From an uncultured Sunxiuqinia sp. (GTDB taxonomy: Bacteria > Bacteroidota > Bacteroidia > Bacteroidales > Prolixibacteraceae), in NCBI RefSeq assembly GCF_963678245.1, contig NZ_OY782772.1, positions 434,001 through 498,000 on the forward strand: a stretch of 64,000 nucleotides of DNA, written 5' to 3'. Every line of letters starts with the position of its first letter. The stretch's first letter is position 1. The notes below the pieces were generated by a model. It was not told the DNA's origin and did no database searches. It was given only the letters and a program-made list of their open reading frames with translations. Below are positions 1 to 8,721 of the stretch, piece by piece. A program made the translations under genes and the position numbers.

Positions 1-1021
1 TCCCGGTACGGATGTAAAATGGAACGCCAGCCCAACGCCAATTATCAATGAAAAACTTCATGGCCATAAAGGTTTCAGTTCGGCTTTCAGGTGCTACTCC
101 TTTTTCCTGCCGATAACCTTTAACTAGTTTTCCTTTGACGTGCGATTCAATATATTGTCCGCGAATCACGTGTTTCTCAACTTCGTTTTTTTTAATTGGT
201 CGCAGGGATTGAAAGACTTTCAGAACCTCGTTTCGAATGGCATCTGCTTCAACAACTACGGGAGGCTCCATGGCGACCATTCCTACCAACTGAAGTAAGT
301 GGTTTTGCACCATGTCACGCATTGCGCCGGAGTGGTCGTAATAACCTCCACGGTTCTCCACTCCCAGGCTTTCAGCCGAGGTTATTTCGACATGATGAAT
401 GAAGTTGTGATTCCAGATTGGTTCAAAAATACCGTTTGAAAAACGTGTTACCAGTAAGTTTTGAACAGATTCTTTCCCGAGGTAGTGATCAATACGATAG
501 ATTTGATCCTCAGCAAAATAGTTTAACAGATTTTTATTTAGCTCTTTTGCCGATTCCAGGTCTGTTCCAAACGGCTTCTCCACAATCAGGCGACGAAATC
601 CGTCGGCAGAACTATTTAGCTCCACGCTTGCCAGGTTTTGTGGTATAATTTCGTAAAGCGATGGTGGTGTGGACAGGTAAAAAATAAAATTTTCGGGGAT
701 ACCCTTTTCTTTGGCGATGGTAAAAAGCCGATCTCTTAGAACCGGGTAATCGTATGATTCGCCTGTTGATATTGCCTGATAGTGAAGCCGATTTAGGAAC
801 TTTTTCGAAAGTTTTTCATCGTCTTTTTTAGATAAAAACTCCATCATTCGTTCCCGGAAATCGTCATCAGATAATTCAGTTCGACTGACGCCAAGCACGG
901 CGAAATCGTCCGGAAGTAGATCTTGTTTTTCCAGTTCCAATAAAGCTGGGATTAACTTACGCTTAGTTAAATCTCCCGAAGCTCCAAAAATAACGAGTAT
1001 ATGTGATTCTGCTTGTTTCAT
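1..1021 (-). CDS. zwf: glucose-6-phosphate 1-dehydrogenase, 5' part only
   Basis: This is the N-terminal 340 codons of glucose-6-phosphate dehydrogenase, the NADP-linked first step of the oxidative pentose phosphate pathway; the rest lies beyond the left edge (the family is about 500 residues). Reading leftward from the ATG at 1021, the dinucleotide-binding motif GASGDL lies near residues 13-18, EKPFG at 148-152 and the substrate-binding/catalytic RIDHYLGK at 176-183. Later residues match the family up to the window edge without interruption. No partner gene (6-phosphogluconolactonase or gnd) is visible because it would lie outside the window. Identification is firm. Confidence 0.95.
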   Translation of the reverse strand, partial: MKQAESHILVIFGASGDLTKRKLIPALLELEKQDLLPDDFAVLGVSRTELSDDDFRERMMEFLSKKDDEKLSKKFLNRLHYQAISTGESYDYPVLRDRLFTIAKEKGIPENFIFYLSTPPSLYEIIPQNLASVELNSSADGFRRLIVEKPFGTDLESAKELNKNLLNYFAEDQIYRIDHYLGKESVQNLLVTRFSNGIFEPIWNHNFIHHVEITSAESLGVENRGGYYDHSGAMRDMVQNHLLQLVGMVAMEPPVVVEADAIRNEVLKVFQSLRPIKKNEVEKHVIRGQYIESHVKGKLVKGYRQEKGVAPESRTETFMAMKFFIDNWRWAGVPFYIRTG

Positions 1022-1098
1022 TACATTATATGTTTTTGTCAGGCATAACAAGTTTGAGCCCTTGAAGTTCTATTGTCAATCGATATTTTCAACTTTTA

Positions 1099-1716
1099 TT
1101 AATTGGCAAGCAAATAAACAACGAGTTGATTTTTGTATTCGAAATAGCTGATTTTGTAAGTTTTTGTCAGCTCAGGTGTCAGTAGTTTTGCCGTTAGTTT
1201 GTTATGCTGGTTTAATTTGAGTAAAATTTGGGTTGAAAAACTGATGCCCGGGATTCCTGCAGTTTTATAGACTGCCTCTTTGGCGCACCAAAACAAGGCA
1301 TAGTTTTCATCTGTTTTTTGAGCCACTTCAATTTCTTCGATTGAAAGGTATTTGTGCGCAATACTTTTGAAGTTTCGGTCAAGGCTTTCAAGGTCAAGTC
1401 CTACTTCTTGGTTGGGATGGATAAGAATACCGGCAAGTTGGCTGGAGTGACTAATGCTGATTTTTTTAAACCTTGGGTGATGTAATTGAGGCTGTCCGGC
1501 TTCATTGTAGAAATGATTTAAGTTCGTGCATCTAAGGTGTTTTAGCATCATTTTCACTGCGAGCCATTCTTTCTGCCGCTTTTCGTTTCTTAGTTGTTTA
1601 AAGGTCTCGTCATCGACTAAATGTGAAAATTGATTTTTAAACCACTCTAAGTCTTCGGTCAACTCCCAAAGTAGCAGTAGGCCTTCGTCGATATGTTTTT
1701 CCAGAATTAAGGGCAT
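1099..1716 (-). CDS. 4'-phosphopantetheinyl transferase superfamily protein
   Basis: This 205-residue protein should transfer the 4'-phosphopantetheine arm of CoA to an acyl or peptidyl carrier protein. The middle carries the family signature GLDLE, which holds the magnesium-binding acidic residues, and further on WCAKEAVYK, the second conserved motif. The length fits the Sfp/AcpT-like group. Its start lies 3 bases from the end of gldD on the same strand, so it is probably the last gene of the mutY-ssb-gldE-gldD row, an arrangement common in Bacteroidota. The carrier protein it serves cannot be told from sequence alone. Confidence 0.88.
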   Translation of the reverse strand: MPLILEKHIDEGLLLLWELTEDLEWFKNQFSHLVDDETFKQLRNEKRQKEWLAVKMMLKHLRCTNLNHFYNEAGQPQLHHPRFKKISISHSSQLAGILIHPNQEVGLDLESLDRNFKSIAHKYLSIEEIEVAQKTDENYALFWCAKEAVYKTAGIPGISFSTQILLKLNQHNKLTAKLLTPELTKTYKISYFEYKNQLVVYLLAN

Positions 1717-1719
1717 CGG

Positions 1720-2283
1720 CTATTTCCATTTTGTTGTTTCAATCAATCGGATAATATCAGGACGAAAAAAATCAATAACCGGACGAAGAGAGTCTATGTT
1801 AGGTACTTCTCTAAAGTAGAGTGCACCACGCAAGAAGTGTTTTGTGCTGTCAGTTAAAAAAAACTGAATTGGAGAGGCGGCGTTACCTTCAATGTTATAG
1901 ATTGTTCCGTATACATTCTCCTTCGGATTTATGTAAACACGTTCACTAATCGCGTCTGCTTTTATTGAGTGATCGTAAGCAAGTTTACGACTTTCCTCAA
2001 TGTGTTTAAGCAGATTATGGTCAAGTTCGTCGTAACTGATGTGGATGTCAGCTTTGTTTTCAGGAGTGCTTATTGTGATCCACTTCGGGGTAGCACCTGA
2101 TTTGTTTACTCGTCGGGTAATCGAATAGCCGGGAATATCGAAAGAATAAGGAAGCTCTTTATCTAGTTTTTTGTATGACTTCTCCGGAAAATCAATCCGA
2201 AAGTAACCACGAGGTTTTGGTATGTATTCTTTTTGACAACCAATTAGCACTAAAATAGAAACGATAAAGAATATACGGTACAT
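1720..2283 (-). CDS. gldD: gliding motility lipoprotein GldD
   Basis: This 187-residue lipoprotein has an N-terminal signal segment ending in a lipobox with Cys16 (LVLIGC). The following text, including KPRGYFRIDFPEKSY, is the typical start of mature GldD. GldD is needed for gliding and for type IX secretion in Flavobacterium; its exact biochemical task is not known. It lies directly downstream of gldE, as in other Bacteroidota. Presence of the gene does not prove that this organism glides, since many non-gliding relatives keep it for secretion. Confidence 0.93.
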   Translation of the reverse strand: MYRIFFIVSILVLIGCQKEYIPKPRGYFRIDFPEKSYKKLDKELPYSFDIPGYSITRRVNKSGATPKWITISTPENKADIHISYDELDHNLLKHIEESRKLAYDHSIKADAISERVYINPKENVYGTIYNIEGNAASPIQFFLTDSTKHFLRGALYFREVPNIDSLRPVIDFFRPDIIRLIETTKWK

Positions 2284-2308
2284 GCTACGTGCTCTTTTTT
2301 TTACAAAG

Positions 2309-3628
2309 TTAATTTATTTCAACTTTGATTTTTTTGATCCGACGGTTATCAACCGATTCAATTAAGAAAACAAAATTTTTGCAAGTGATCTTTTCGTGTA
2401 CAATTGGTATTTCACCTCGCAATTCAAGGATTAATCCGGCCAGAGTATCAGCGTCTCCCTTATAGTTATCAAAAGTGTGGTCGTCGGTTCCTGTAATTTT
2501 AAAAAAGTCGTGCAGCAGTATTTTGCCATCAAAAAGATACTTGTTGTCGGCAATTTTTGTGAAATAGTTTTCTTCTTCATCAAATTCATCCGCTATTTCG
2601 CCAACTATTTCTTCCAAAATATCTTCGAGGGTTACAATGCCCGAACTACCACCGTATTCATCAACCACAATGGCCATGTGCACTTTATTTTTTTGAAACT
2701 CCTCCAGAAGATCATCAATTTTTTTGGTCTCAGGCACATAAAAAGGAGGACGAATGATGGTTTGCCACTTGAAGTTTACCTTTTTATTGATGTGGGGTAG
2801 TAGGTCCTTAATGTAAAGAATCCCTTTAATATTGTCGAATGAACCGGAGTAAACGGGAATGCGCGAATAGCCTGAGTCATTGATCAGGTTAATTACTTTT
2901 GAATAGGAATCTTTCAGCTCCAATGCTTCAACATCAACTCTGGAACGCATAATTTCAACAACATTTTTATTGCCAAACTTAACAATGCCTTCTAGTATTT
3001 CTTTGTCTTCAGCATGGTCATGTTCAAGAGTTAGTTCAAGAGCCTGAGAAAGTTCGTCAACAGAAATATTTTGACTTTGCCGCTGAAAGTGTTTATTGAC
3101 AAACTTTGTTGAATGAATAAGAATTGAATTAATTGGACGAAAAATCCGTTCGAGCACATCTAGTGGAATAGCCATTAAGCGGGCAAAGCTTAGCGTGTTG
3201 CTTGATGCGTATACCTTTGGAATAATTTCTCCAAAAAGTAATAGCACAAAAGTAATAACGACAACCTGAAAGATGAACCCCAGCGTTGGAGCAGATGAAA
3301 AGTCAAAGATTTTTTCAGTTGTATAGGCAGATAAGATTACGATCCCAATGTTAACAAAATTGTTGGCTACTAAGATCGTAGCCAACAATTTTTCAGGGTT
3401 GTCTAAATGCTCTAATATCGTATCATTGTGCTTGCTTTTAAATGCTTTTATTTTTACTCTGTCTTGCGGACTTAAAGAGAAATAGGCTACCTCGGATCCT
3501 GAAATCAAAGCGGATGATAAAAGCAATAATAAAATTAAAACAAGGCTAAATATGACAGCAGGCGTCAAGGGATATGTCTGAAAATCCCAATTGATTGCTG
3601 AGAGTATCGGTAAAGGGTCTGTTTCCAA
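2309..3628 (-). CDS. gldE: gliding-associated membrane protein GldE (CNNM/CBS/CorC family)
   Basis: This 439-residue protein has a CNNM-type transmembrane domain (several hydrophobic helices in residues 20-150), a pair of CBS domains (about 215-335, with IVVDEYGGSSGIVTLEDILEE in the second) and a C-terminal CorC/HlyC domain. It is the hemolysin C-like protein encoded next to gldD in Bacteroidota, where it supports GldD function in gliding and secretion. The start codon is TTG at 3628; no better ATG precedes the first membrane helix. CorC-like proteins outside this context handle divalent cations, but the gldD neighbour favours the Gld role. Confidence 0.9.
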   Translation of the reverse strand: METDPLPILSAINWDFQTYPLTPAVIFSLVLILLLLLSSALISGSEVAYFSLSPQDRVKIKAFKSKHNDTILEHLDNPEKLLATILVANNFVNIGIVILSAYTTEKIFDFSSAPTLGFIFQVVVITFVLLLFGEIIPKVYASSNTLSFARLMAIPLDVLERIFRPINSILIHSTKFVNKHFQRQSQNISVDELSQALELTLEHDHAEDKEILEGIVKFGNKNVVEIMRSRVDVEALELKDSYSKVINLINDSGYSRIPVYSGSFDNIKGILYIKDLLPHINKKVNFKWQTIIRPPFYVPETKKIDDLLEEFQKNKVHMAIVVDEYGGSSGIVTLEDILEEIVGEIADEFDEEENYFTKIADNKYLFDGKILLHDFFKITGTDDHTFDNYKGDADTLAGLILELRGEIPIVHEKITCKNFVFLIESVDNRRIKKIKVEIN

Positions 3629-3646
3629 TTAATTTATTTTAAGTTT

Positions 3647-4093
3647 TTAAAATGGTAAATCGTCTTCTTCGTTCGGACTAAAATCAGGTTCGTTAACACT
3701 GTTTCCTTTGTCGTTTTGTGCGGCAGAAGAGTGGTTTTGGTTATCGTTGCCTCCTTGTTGATTACGAGGGCCACCCAACATTTCCATGTTATCACCATAA
3801 ATTTCGGTTGTATAGCGCTTGTTCCCTTCCTTATCTTCCCACGAGCGGGTACGTATACGTCCTTCAATATAAAGGCGGTCTCCTTTCTTTACGTATTGTT
3901 CAACCACTTTTGCCAAGCCTCTCCAAATAACGATATTGTGCCATTCGGTTGATGTTACTTTTTCACCATTTTTAGCGGTGTAACTTTCAGAGGTGGCAAG
4001 TGGGAAGTTTGCAACAGCCACATCCTTGTCCAGATATCGAACTTCAGGATCGCGACCTACATTTCCTACTAAAATAACTTTGTTTACTGACAT
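3647..4093 (-). CDS. ssb: single-stranded DNA-binding protein
   Basis: This 148-residue protein binds single-stranded DNA in replication, recombination and repair. The N-terminal OB fold runs over residues 1-110, opening with the family-typical SVNKVILVGNVGRDPEVRY. A polar low-complexity linker rich in Q, N and S follows, then the acidic tip EEDDLPF that docks partner proteins. The length is normal. It lies between mutY and gldE on the same strand, the usual order in this phylum. Confidence 0.97.
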   Translation of the reverse strand: MSVNKVILVGNVGRDPEVRYLDKDVAVANFPLATSESYTAKNGEKVTSTEWHNIVIWRGLAKVVEQYVKKGDRLYIEGRIRTRSWEDKEGNKRYTTEIYGDNMEMLGGPRNQQGGNDNQNHSSAAQNDKGNSVNEPDFSPNEEDDLPF

Positions 4094-4232
4094 AATTAGG
4101 GTTTTTAGAATTAAACAATAATAAATTTACAAAAATTCTTCCTCTGAAAGAGAATCTTTTTTGAAAATTTCATGAATGCTACGTTTTTCTGGATGAAGTG
4201 TAACGTATTCACCATGAACGCATCAATACCAA

Positions 4233-5285
4233 TTATTTTTTTTTCAGTTCTTTTTCAATTGGTTTGGGAACTGCAAAGTTAAAAATATCTTTTTTATTCA
4301 CCTTAATCAAACCGGAAGGGATATTTTTTTTATCTGTTATTTGTAGGTATATAAAGCGGTAATATATATGTTGATGACTGAGTACCTGTTTTTTCCAACC
4401 ACTTTCGTTATTAACGAGAAAATTTGAAGAGCTGGAGAGGTATTTTTGTTCATTTTTTAGAAAATGATCAAGTTCTGTTTTTTCTTTTGTTTCAGTCAGT
4501 GGGAATTCATATAGATTTCTCCAAACGTCATTTTCTGTGCGTTTTTTCAGAAAGGTGTATTTGTCGTGATCAATAACTAAATAGTTAAAATAGCGATTTT
4601 TGATTTTAACCTTTCCTTTTTTCACAGGAAGTTTTTTGATCGTACCATTAATAAATGCGAGGCACATATTATTAATAGGGCAGTTTTCGCAATTTGGTTT
4701 TTTCGGGCTGCATTGAAGAGCGCCAAATTCCATTAAGGCCTGGTTGAAATTTCCAGGCTGGTCGTGATCCAGTAGTTGGTTGGCCAATAGCGAAAATTCT
4801 TTCTTGCCCTGACTGCTGTCGATCGGAGTTTCGATCTCAAAAACTCGTGATAATACCCGATATACATTGCCGTCGACGGTTGCATGTGGTAAATTAAAAG
4901 CGATGGAAGCAATTGCGGCTGCAGTATAGTCGCCCACTCCTTTTAAATTAAGCAGCTTTTTATAGTCTGCTGGAAATTGGCTGTTATATTCGTTCACAAT
5001 AGCTTTTGCAGCCAAGTGCATGTTTCTGGCTCTCGAATAATAGCCCAGTCCTTGCCATAATTTTAAAATCTCATCTTCAGAGACTGATGCGAAATCACCG
5101 ACTGTAGGAAATTTTTCTAAAAACCGCCTGAAATAGGCTAATCCCTGATCAATTCGAGTTTGTTGTAAGATTATCTCTGATAGCCATATCGTATAGGGAT
5201 CGGTCGTTTCGCGCCATGGAAGATCTCTTTTGTTTTCCTCGTACCATTTTTGAAATAAACCCCTTAAAATGCCAATTTCTCTCAT
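4233..5285 (-). CDS. mutY: A/G-specific adenine glycosylase MutY
   Basis: This 350-residue base-excision repair enzyme removes adenine mispaired with 8-oxoguanine. The N-terminal half has the helix-hairpin-helix glycosylase fold: catalytic Glu in SEIILQQTR, the HhH loop GVGDYTAAAIAS and the catalytic Asp in ATVDGNVYRVLSR. A 4Fe-4S loop follows (CSPKKPNCENCPINNMC, spacing C-X6-C-X2-C-X5-C). The C-terminal part is the NUDIX-like domain that recognises 8-oxoguanine. The gene faces away from the HU gene across a 131-base gap. Confidence 0.95.
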   Translation of the reverse strand: MREIGILRGLFQKWYEENKRDLPWRETTDPYTIWLSEIILQQTRIDQGLAYFRRFLEKFPTVGDFASVSEDEILKLWQGLGYYSRARNMHLAAKAIVNEYNSQFPADYKKLLNLKGVGDYTAAAIASIAFNLPHATVDGNVYRVLSRVFEIETPIDSSQGKKEFSLLANQLLDHDQPGNFNQALMEFGALQCSPKKPNCENCPINNMCLAFINGTIKKLPVKKGKVKIKNRYFNYLVIDHDKYTFLKKRTENDVWRNLYEFPLTETKEKTELDHFLKNEQKYLSSSSNFLVNNESGWKKQVLSHQHIYYRFIYLQITDKKNIPSGLIKVNKKDIFNFAVPKPIEKELKKK

Positions 5286-5355
5286 AACTGCTTTAAAATC
5301 TTTATAGATTGCAAAAATAAATCATTTCAGGTGTTTATAGTTTTTAAATAATTTT

Positions 5356-5363
5356 TATTTTTG
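5356..5363 (+). promoter_or_regulatory. putative -7 promoter box for HU gene
   Basis: TATTTTTG matches the Bacteroidota -7 consensus TAnnTTTG and lies 54 bases before the HU start. No convincing -33 TTTG is seen at the usual spacing, so the assignment is tentative. Confidence 0.4.
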
Positions 5364-5416
5364 CAGACCAATTAGCGGGAATTATATAATTTATTGAAAA
5401 CTAAATATTTTAAGAG

Positions 5417-5704
5417 ATGACTAAAGCAGATATTGTTAATGAAATTAGCAAGAACACGGGAATCGAGAAAGTGACTGTTCAAAAAACTGTTGAGGCTTTT
5501 ATGGAAACAGTAAAAGACTCACTTACTGATGGTAAAAATGTTTACCTTCGTGGTTTCGGTAGTTTTATCGTAAAAAAGAGAGCTGAGAAAACAGCACGAA
5601 ATATTTCAAAAAATACAACAATTATTATTCCTGAGCACTTCATTCCGGCTTTTAAACCAGCCAAGACGTTTGTAGCTCAAGTTAAAGACGAAGTAAAAAA
5701 ATAA
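5417..5704 (+). CDS. HU family DNA-binding protein
   Basis: This 95-residue protein is a histone-like DNA-bending protein of the HU/IHF family. Features are the N-terminal helices (MTKADIVNEISKNTGI), the GFGSFIVKKRAEKTARN segment leading into the beta arm, and the C-terminal AFKPAKTF. It acts as a dimer that bends and compacts DNA. It is followed within a few bases by a tiny basic protein gene and then ribonuclease G, a conserved Bacteroidota cluster. Which of the organism's several HU paralogues it represents cannot be told. Confidence 0.93.
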   Translation: MTKADIVNEISKNTGIEKVTVQKTVEAFMETVKDSLTDGKNVYLRGFGSFIVKKRAEKTARNISKNTTIIIPEHFIPAFKPAKTFVAQVKDEVKK

Positions 5705-5708
5705 AGTT

Positions 5709-5801
5709 ATGCCAAGCGGAAAAAAAAGAAAAAGACATAAGATGGCTACGCACAAGCGTAAGAAAAGATTGCGTAAAAACAGACATAAGAAAAAGAAATA
5801 G
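5709..5801 (+). CDS. 30-residue basic protein of the AURKAIP1/COX24 (ribosomal bS22/mS38-like) type
   Basis: The ATG at 5709 opens a 30-residue reading frame ending in TAG, with about two thirds Lys, Arg or His. It begins MPSGKKRKRHKMATHKRKKR. This matches the short conserved protein annotated in Bacteroidota as AURKAIP1/COX24 domain-containing, a family that includes mitochondrial mS38 and the mycobacterial small-subunit protein bS22. A role on the small ribosomal subunit is therefore likely but inferred. It starts 5 bases after the HU stop and must be co-transcribed with it. Confidence 0.8.
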   Translation: MPSGKKRKRHKMATHKRKKRLRKNRHKKKK

Positions 5802-5844
5802 TCTGACGCCTTTTTTTAGCAGTAGCTATTAAGAGAAATTAATG

Positions 5845-5880
5845 ATTAAACCTAAAGTGCAAAAGTGCTTTAGGTTTAAT
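5845..5880 (+). terminator. hairpin after the HU/basic-protein unit
   Basis: A perfect 13-bp inverted repeat (ATTAAACCTAAAG with CTTTAGGTTTAAT) is separated by a 10-base loop. No strong T run follows, so it may be a weak or Rho-assisted terminator, or an mRNA-stabilising hairpin, before the ribonuclease G gene. Confidence 0.55.
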
Positions 5881-5933
5881 CCGTTTATTAACTAACTAAA
5901 AAGATAAATTATTATTAAAATCAAAATAACGTT

Positions 5934-7484
5934 GTGAGTAGCGATCTAATTATTGATGTCTCTCCCTCAGAAGTCGTTATTGCCTTATTAGAAAATAAAC
6001 GCCTAGTTGAACTTACCAGGGAAAAAAGCGGAGCAAAATTTGCAGTTGGCGACATTTATTTAGCCAAAGTGAAAAAAATTATGCCGAGCTTGAACGCTGC
6101 ATTCATCGACGTTGGTTATGAAAAGGATGCATTTTTGCATTATCTCGACATGGGACCCCAGTTTTCAACTTTAAACAAGTTTATGAAAATTGCCAGTTCC
6201 AAAAAGAACCGTATTTCTTCATTATCTAAAATTCATTCCTTGCCCGATATTAATAAAGAGGGTAAAGTAACAGAAGTATTGAAAACAGGCCAGAATATTT
6301 TGGTTCAGATTGCCAAAGAACCAATTTCTACCAAAGGGCCACGATTAACTTCAGAGCTTTCAATAGCTGGACGAAATTTAGTGTTGATGCCTTTTAGCGA
6401 CAAAGTTAGTGTTTCGCAAAAGATTGGTTCAACCGAAGAAAAGAACCGGCTAAAAAAATTAATTCAAAGTATTAAGCCGAAGAAATATGGTGTGATTGTT
6501 CGAACTGTTGCTGAAGGAAAACGGGTAGCAGAACTAGATCAGGAATTGAAAAGACTGGTTGCTAAATTTGAAACTACTTTCCAAAAACTTAAAAAAGCTA
6601 CCGCCCCAGCTTTAATAGTCGGAGAGATTGACCGAACAACAGCATTACTGCGAGACATTTATAACCCAACGTTTAACAGCATCATTGTTAATGATAAAGC
6701 TGTTTCTGATGACGTTGCAGATTATATTGCAACGATTGCTCCTGAAAAAAAGAAAATGGTTAAAACCTACACCGGAGGACAACCCATTTTTGAACATTTT
6801 GGGGTCGATAAGCAAATTAAAGCGTCATTTGGTAAAACGGTTTCGTTTAAAAACGGAGCTTACCTGATTATTGAACATACAGAGGCTTTTCACGTGATTG
6901 ATGTTAACAGCGGCAATCGGTCAAAAGCCGGAGTGGATCAGGAAACCAATGCGATGGAAGTTAACCTGGCAGCAGCTGAGGAAATAGCAAGACAGTTGAG
7001 GTTAAGAGACATGGGAGGTATCATTGTTATCGATTTTATCGATATGCATGAATCAGGAAACCGCCAAAGGGTTTTCGAACGTATGAAAGAGGCGATGGGA
7101 GTCGACCGTACCAAGCACAACATACTTCCTTTAAGTAAGTTTTGTTTGATGCAGATCACTCGTCAACGGGTAAGGCCCGAAGAACATGTGGATACAGCAG
7201 AAGTATGTCCATCATGTAAAGGCACCGGAAAAATTACGCCTAGTATTCTCTTTACAGATGAATTAAGTAGCAAAGTCAACTACATTTTTAAAGACTTAAA
7301 TAAAAAGAGTTTGACCTTGAAAGTTCATCCGTATGTAGCTGCATTTCTGACTAAAGGAATTCATTCCATTAAAAGGAAGTGGGCTTTTAAATATTTCAAA
7401 AAAATCAATGTTGAATCGGTTAATGCCTACAGCTTTTTGGAATATCATTTTTATGACGATAATTTAGAAGAAATTATTCTTTAA
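5934..7484 (+). CDS. rng: ribonuclease E/G family endoribonuclease
   Basis: This 516-residue RNase G-type enzyme cuts single-stranded RNA in rRNA maturation and mRNA decay. An S1 RNA-binding domain lies near residues 35-130 (GDIYLAKVKKIMPSLNAAFIDVG). The DNase I-like catalytic domain holds the two metal-binding Asp motifs VIDVNSG and IVIDFIDM, and the zinc-link motif CPSCKGTG follows. There is no long C-terminal degradosome scaffold, so RNase G fits better than full RNase E. The start is GTG at 5934, giving the family-typical SSDLIIDVSPSEV. Confidence 0.93.
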   Translation: MSSDLIIDVSPSEVVIALLENKRLVELTREKSGAKFAVGDIYLAKVKKIMPSLNAAFIDVGYEKDAFLHYLDMGPQFSTLNKFMKIASSKKNRISSLSKIHSLPDINKEGKVTEVLKTGQNILVQIAKEPISTKGPRLTSELSIAGRNLVLMPFSDKVSVSQKIGSTEEKNRLKKLIQSIKPKKYGVIVRTVAEGKRVAELDQELKRLVAKFETTFQKLKKATAPALIVGEIDRTTALLRDIYNPTFNSIIVNDKAVSDDVADYIATIAPEKKKMVKTYTGGQPIFEHFGVDKQIKASFGKTVSFKNGAYLIIEHTEAFHVIDVNSGNRSKAGVDQETNAMEVNLAAAEEIARQLRLRDMGGIIVIDFIDMHESGNRQRVFERMKEAMGVDRTKHNILPLSKFCLMQITRQRVRPEEHVDTAEVCPSCKGTGKITPSILFTDELSSKVNYIFKDLNKKSLTLKVHPYVAAFLTKGIHSIKRKWAFKYFKKINVESVNAYSFLEYHFYDDNLEEIIL

Positions 7485-7488
7485 TATT

Positions 7489-7523
7489 GAAATCCCGGAC
7501 TTTGTTCGGGATTTCTTATTTTT
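7489..7523 (+). terminator. rho-independent terminator after rng
   Basis: The stem GAAATCCCG/CGGGATTTC with a 9-base loop is followed by TTATTTTT, starting 4 bases after the rng stop. Confidence 0.8.
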
Positions 7524-7548
7524 AGGGCTAACTTAATTGGTTCATTCT

Positions 7549-8595
7549 ATGTTGAGGTATTTATACACCGTGCTGTTTTTTTTCTTCTCATTGTTTGTTG
7601 GAGCATACGAGATTTCAGGAAAACTGAATCTGTCTGATGATTGGCAGCCTCGGGTTTACTTGGCCTCAATCAATGCGCCGGAAAACTTGTTTGTTGCTTC
7701 GCCGGAGTTTATTATTAATGAAGCATTGATTGACGCGGATGGCCAATTTTTATTGACCGGAAATGATTTGCCTGAAGAACCCCGGTTTTATCGTATTTAC
7801 ATTGTTCGGAATAATCTTTTTGCCGTTGAGTTTATTACCGGTTCAGTGCGTAATTTTGCGCACTTGTTATTGAATAATTCTTCGATAATAAAGATAGAGA
7901 GTTCTGACAATAAATCTGTTTTTGATTCTTTGGTTATAAGAGGGTCAAAGATAAATTCCAAAATCAGTCAGTTTGAGAAAAGCTATTTTGAGAAACAGAA
8001 ACATCTGACTTCAATAAACACCATTGCAAAGCGCGATTTTCAATCGCAAAGTCTTAACAGGTATATTCGGAGTTTTGTAGACAGCTGTGAAAGTTCCTTG
8101 GTTGCTTTGTTTGCGATATATCATATCGTTGATCCCAAAACCGATTTTTTGAGAAACAGCCAGTTTTATTTTCATTTTCAGGATCGGTTGAAATTGGCTT
8201 TTCCGTCGCATATTTATACCTACGCTTACGACGACATGCTAATAAACCTGGTTGGTTACCGTGATTTGGTTTGTGAAATTCCGCGAATTACAAAGACTTG
8301 GCGCGATTGGATTATCGCAGGAGAGGGATTGGTGATCCTGTTTTTAGTATTGTGGATTTTCAGAATACGTCGACCTTTTAATAAAAAGAAAGTGGTTGAT
8401 TATCGCTCTCTACTTACCGACAAGGAATTTAAAATTTGGGAGCGTTTGGCATCCGGGAAAAGCAATAAAGAAATTGCAAGCGAACTGTTTATTGAATTGA
8501 GCACGGTGAAAACCCATATTAATAGCTTGTACCGCAGGTTAAATGTTGCTAATCGAAAAGAGGCTATTAAGCTCTATAGCGACTGGCAAAATTAA
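7549..8595 (+). CDS. membrane-anchored LuxR-type transcriptional regulator
   Basis: This 348-residue protein has a signal peptide or N-terminal anchor (LYTVLFFFFSLFVGAY), a periplasmic region of about 240 residues with no recognised domain, one transmembrane helix near residues 258-276 (LVILFLVLWIF), and a C-terminal LuxR/GerE helix-turn-helix (LLTDKEFKIWERLASGKSNK onward). The layout suggests a sensor that reads a periplasmic signal and binds DNA from the membrane. I prefer the ATG at 7549 over an upstream TTG at 7537 because it leads straight into the hydrophobic segment. The signal and targets are unknown. A good terminator separates it from rng. Confidence 0.75.
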   Translation: MLRYLYTVLFFFFSLFVGAYEISGKLNLSDDWQPRVYLASINAPENLFVASPEFIINEALIDADGQFLLTGNDLPEEPRFYRIYIVRNNLFAVEFITGSVRNFAHLLLNNSSIIKIESSDNKSVFDSLVIRGSKINSKISQFEKSYFEKQKHLTSINTIAKRDFQSQSLNRYIRSFVDSCESSLVALFAIYHIVDPKTDFLRNSQFYFHFQDRLKLAFPSHIYTYAYDDMLINLVGYRDLVCEIPRITKTWRDWIIAGEGLVILFLVLWIFRIRRPFNKKKVVDYRSLLTDKEFKIWERLASGKSNKEIASELFIELSTVKTHINSLYRRLNVANRKEAIKLYSDWQN

Positions 8596-8721
8596 TATTC
8601 GTGGGGGTCTAGTCCCTATTTCAATCCAATTGCCTCCGGGTTGAAACCTTAAACAATAAGTCATTTCCCAATTTGCATGCTTATATTTGTATTGAACAAA
8701 TAAAATACAAATTCGAACGTA

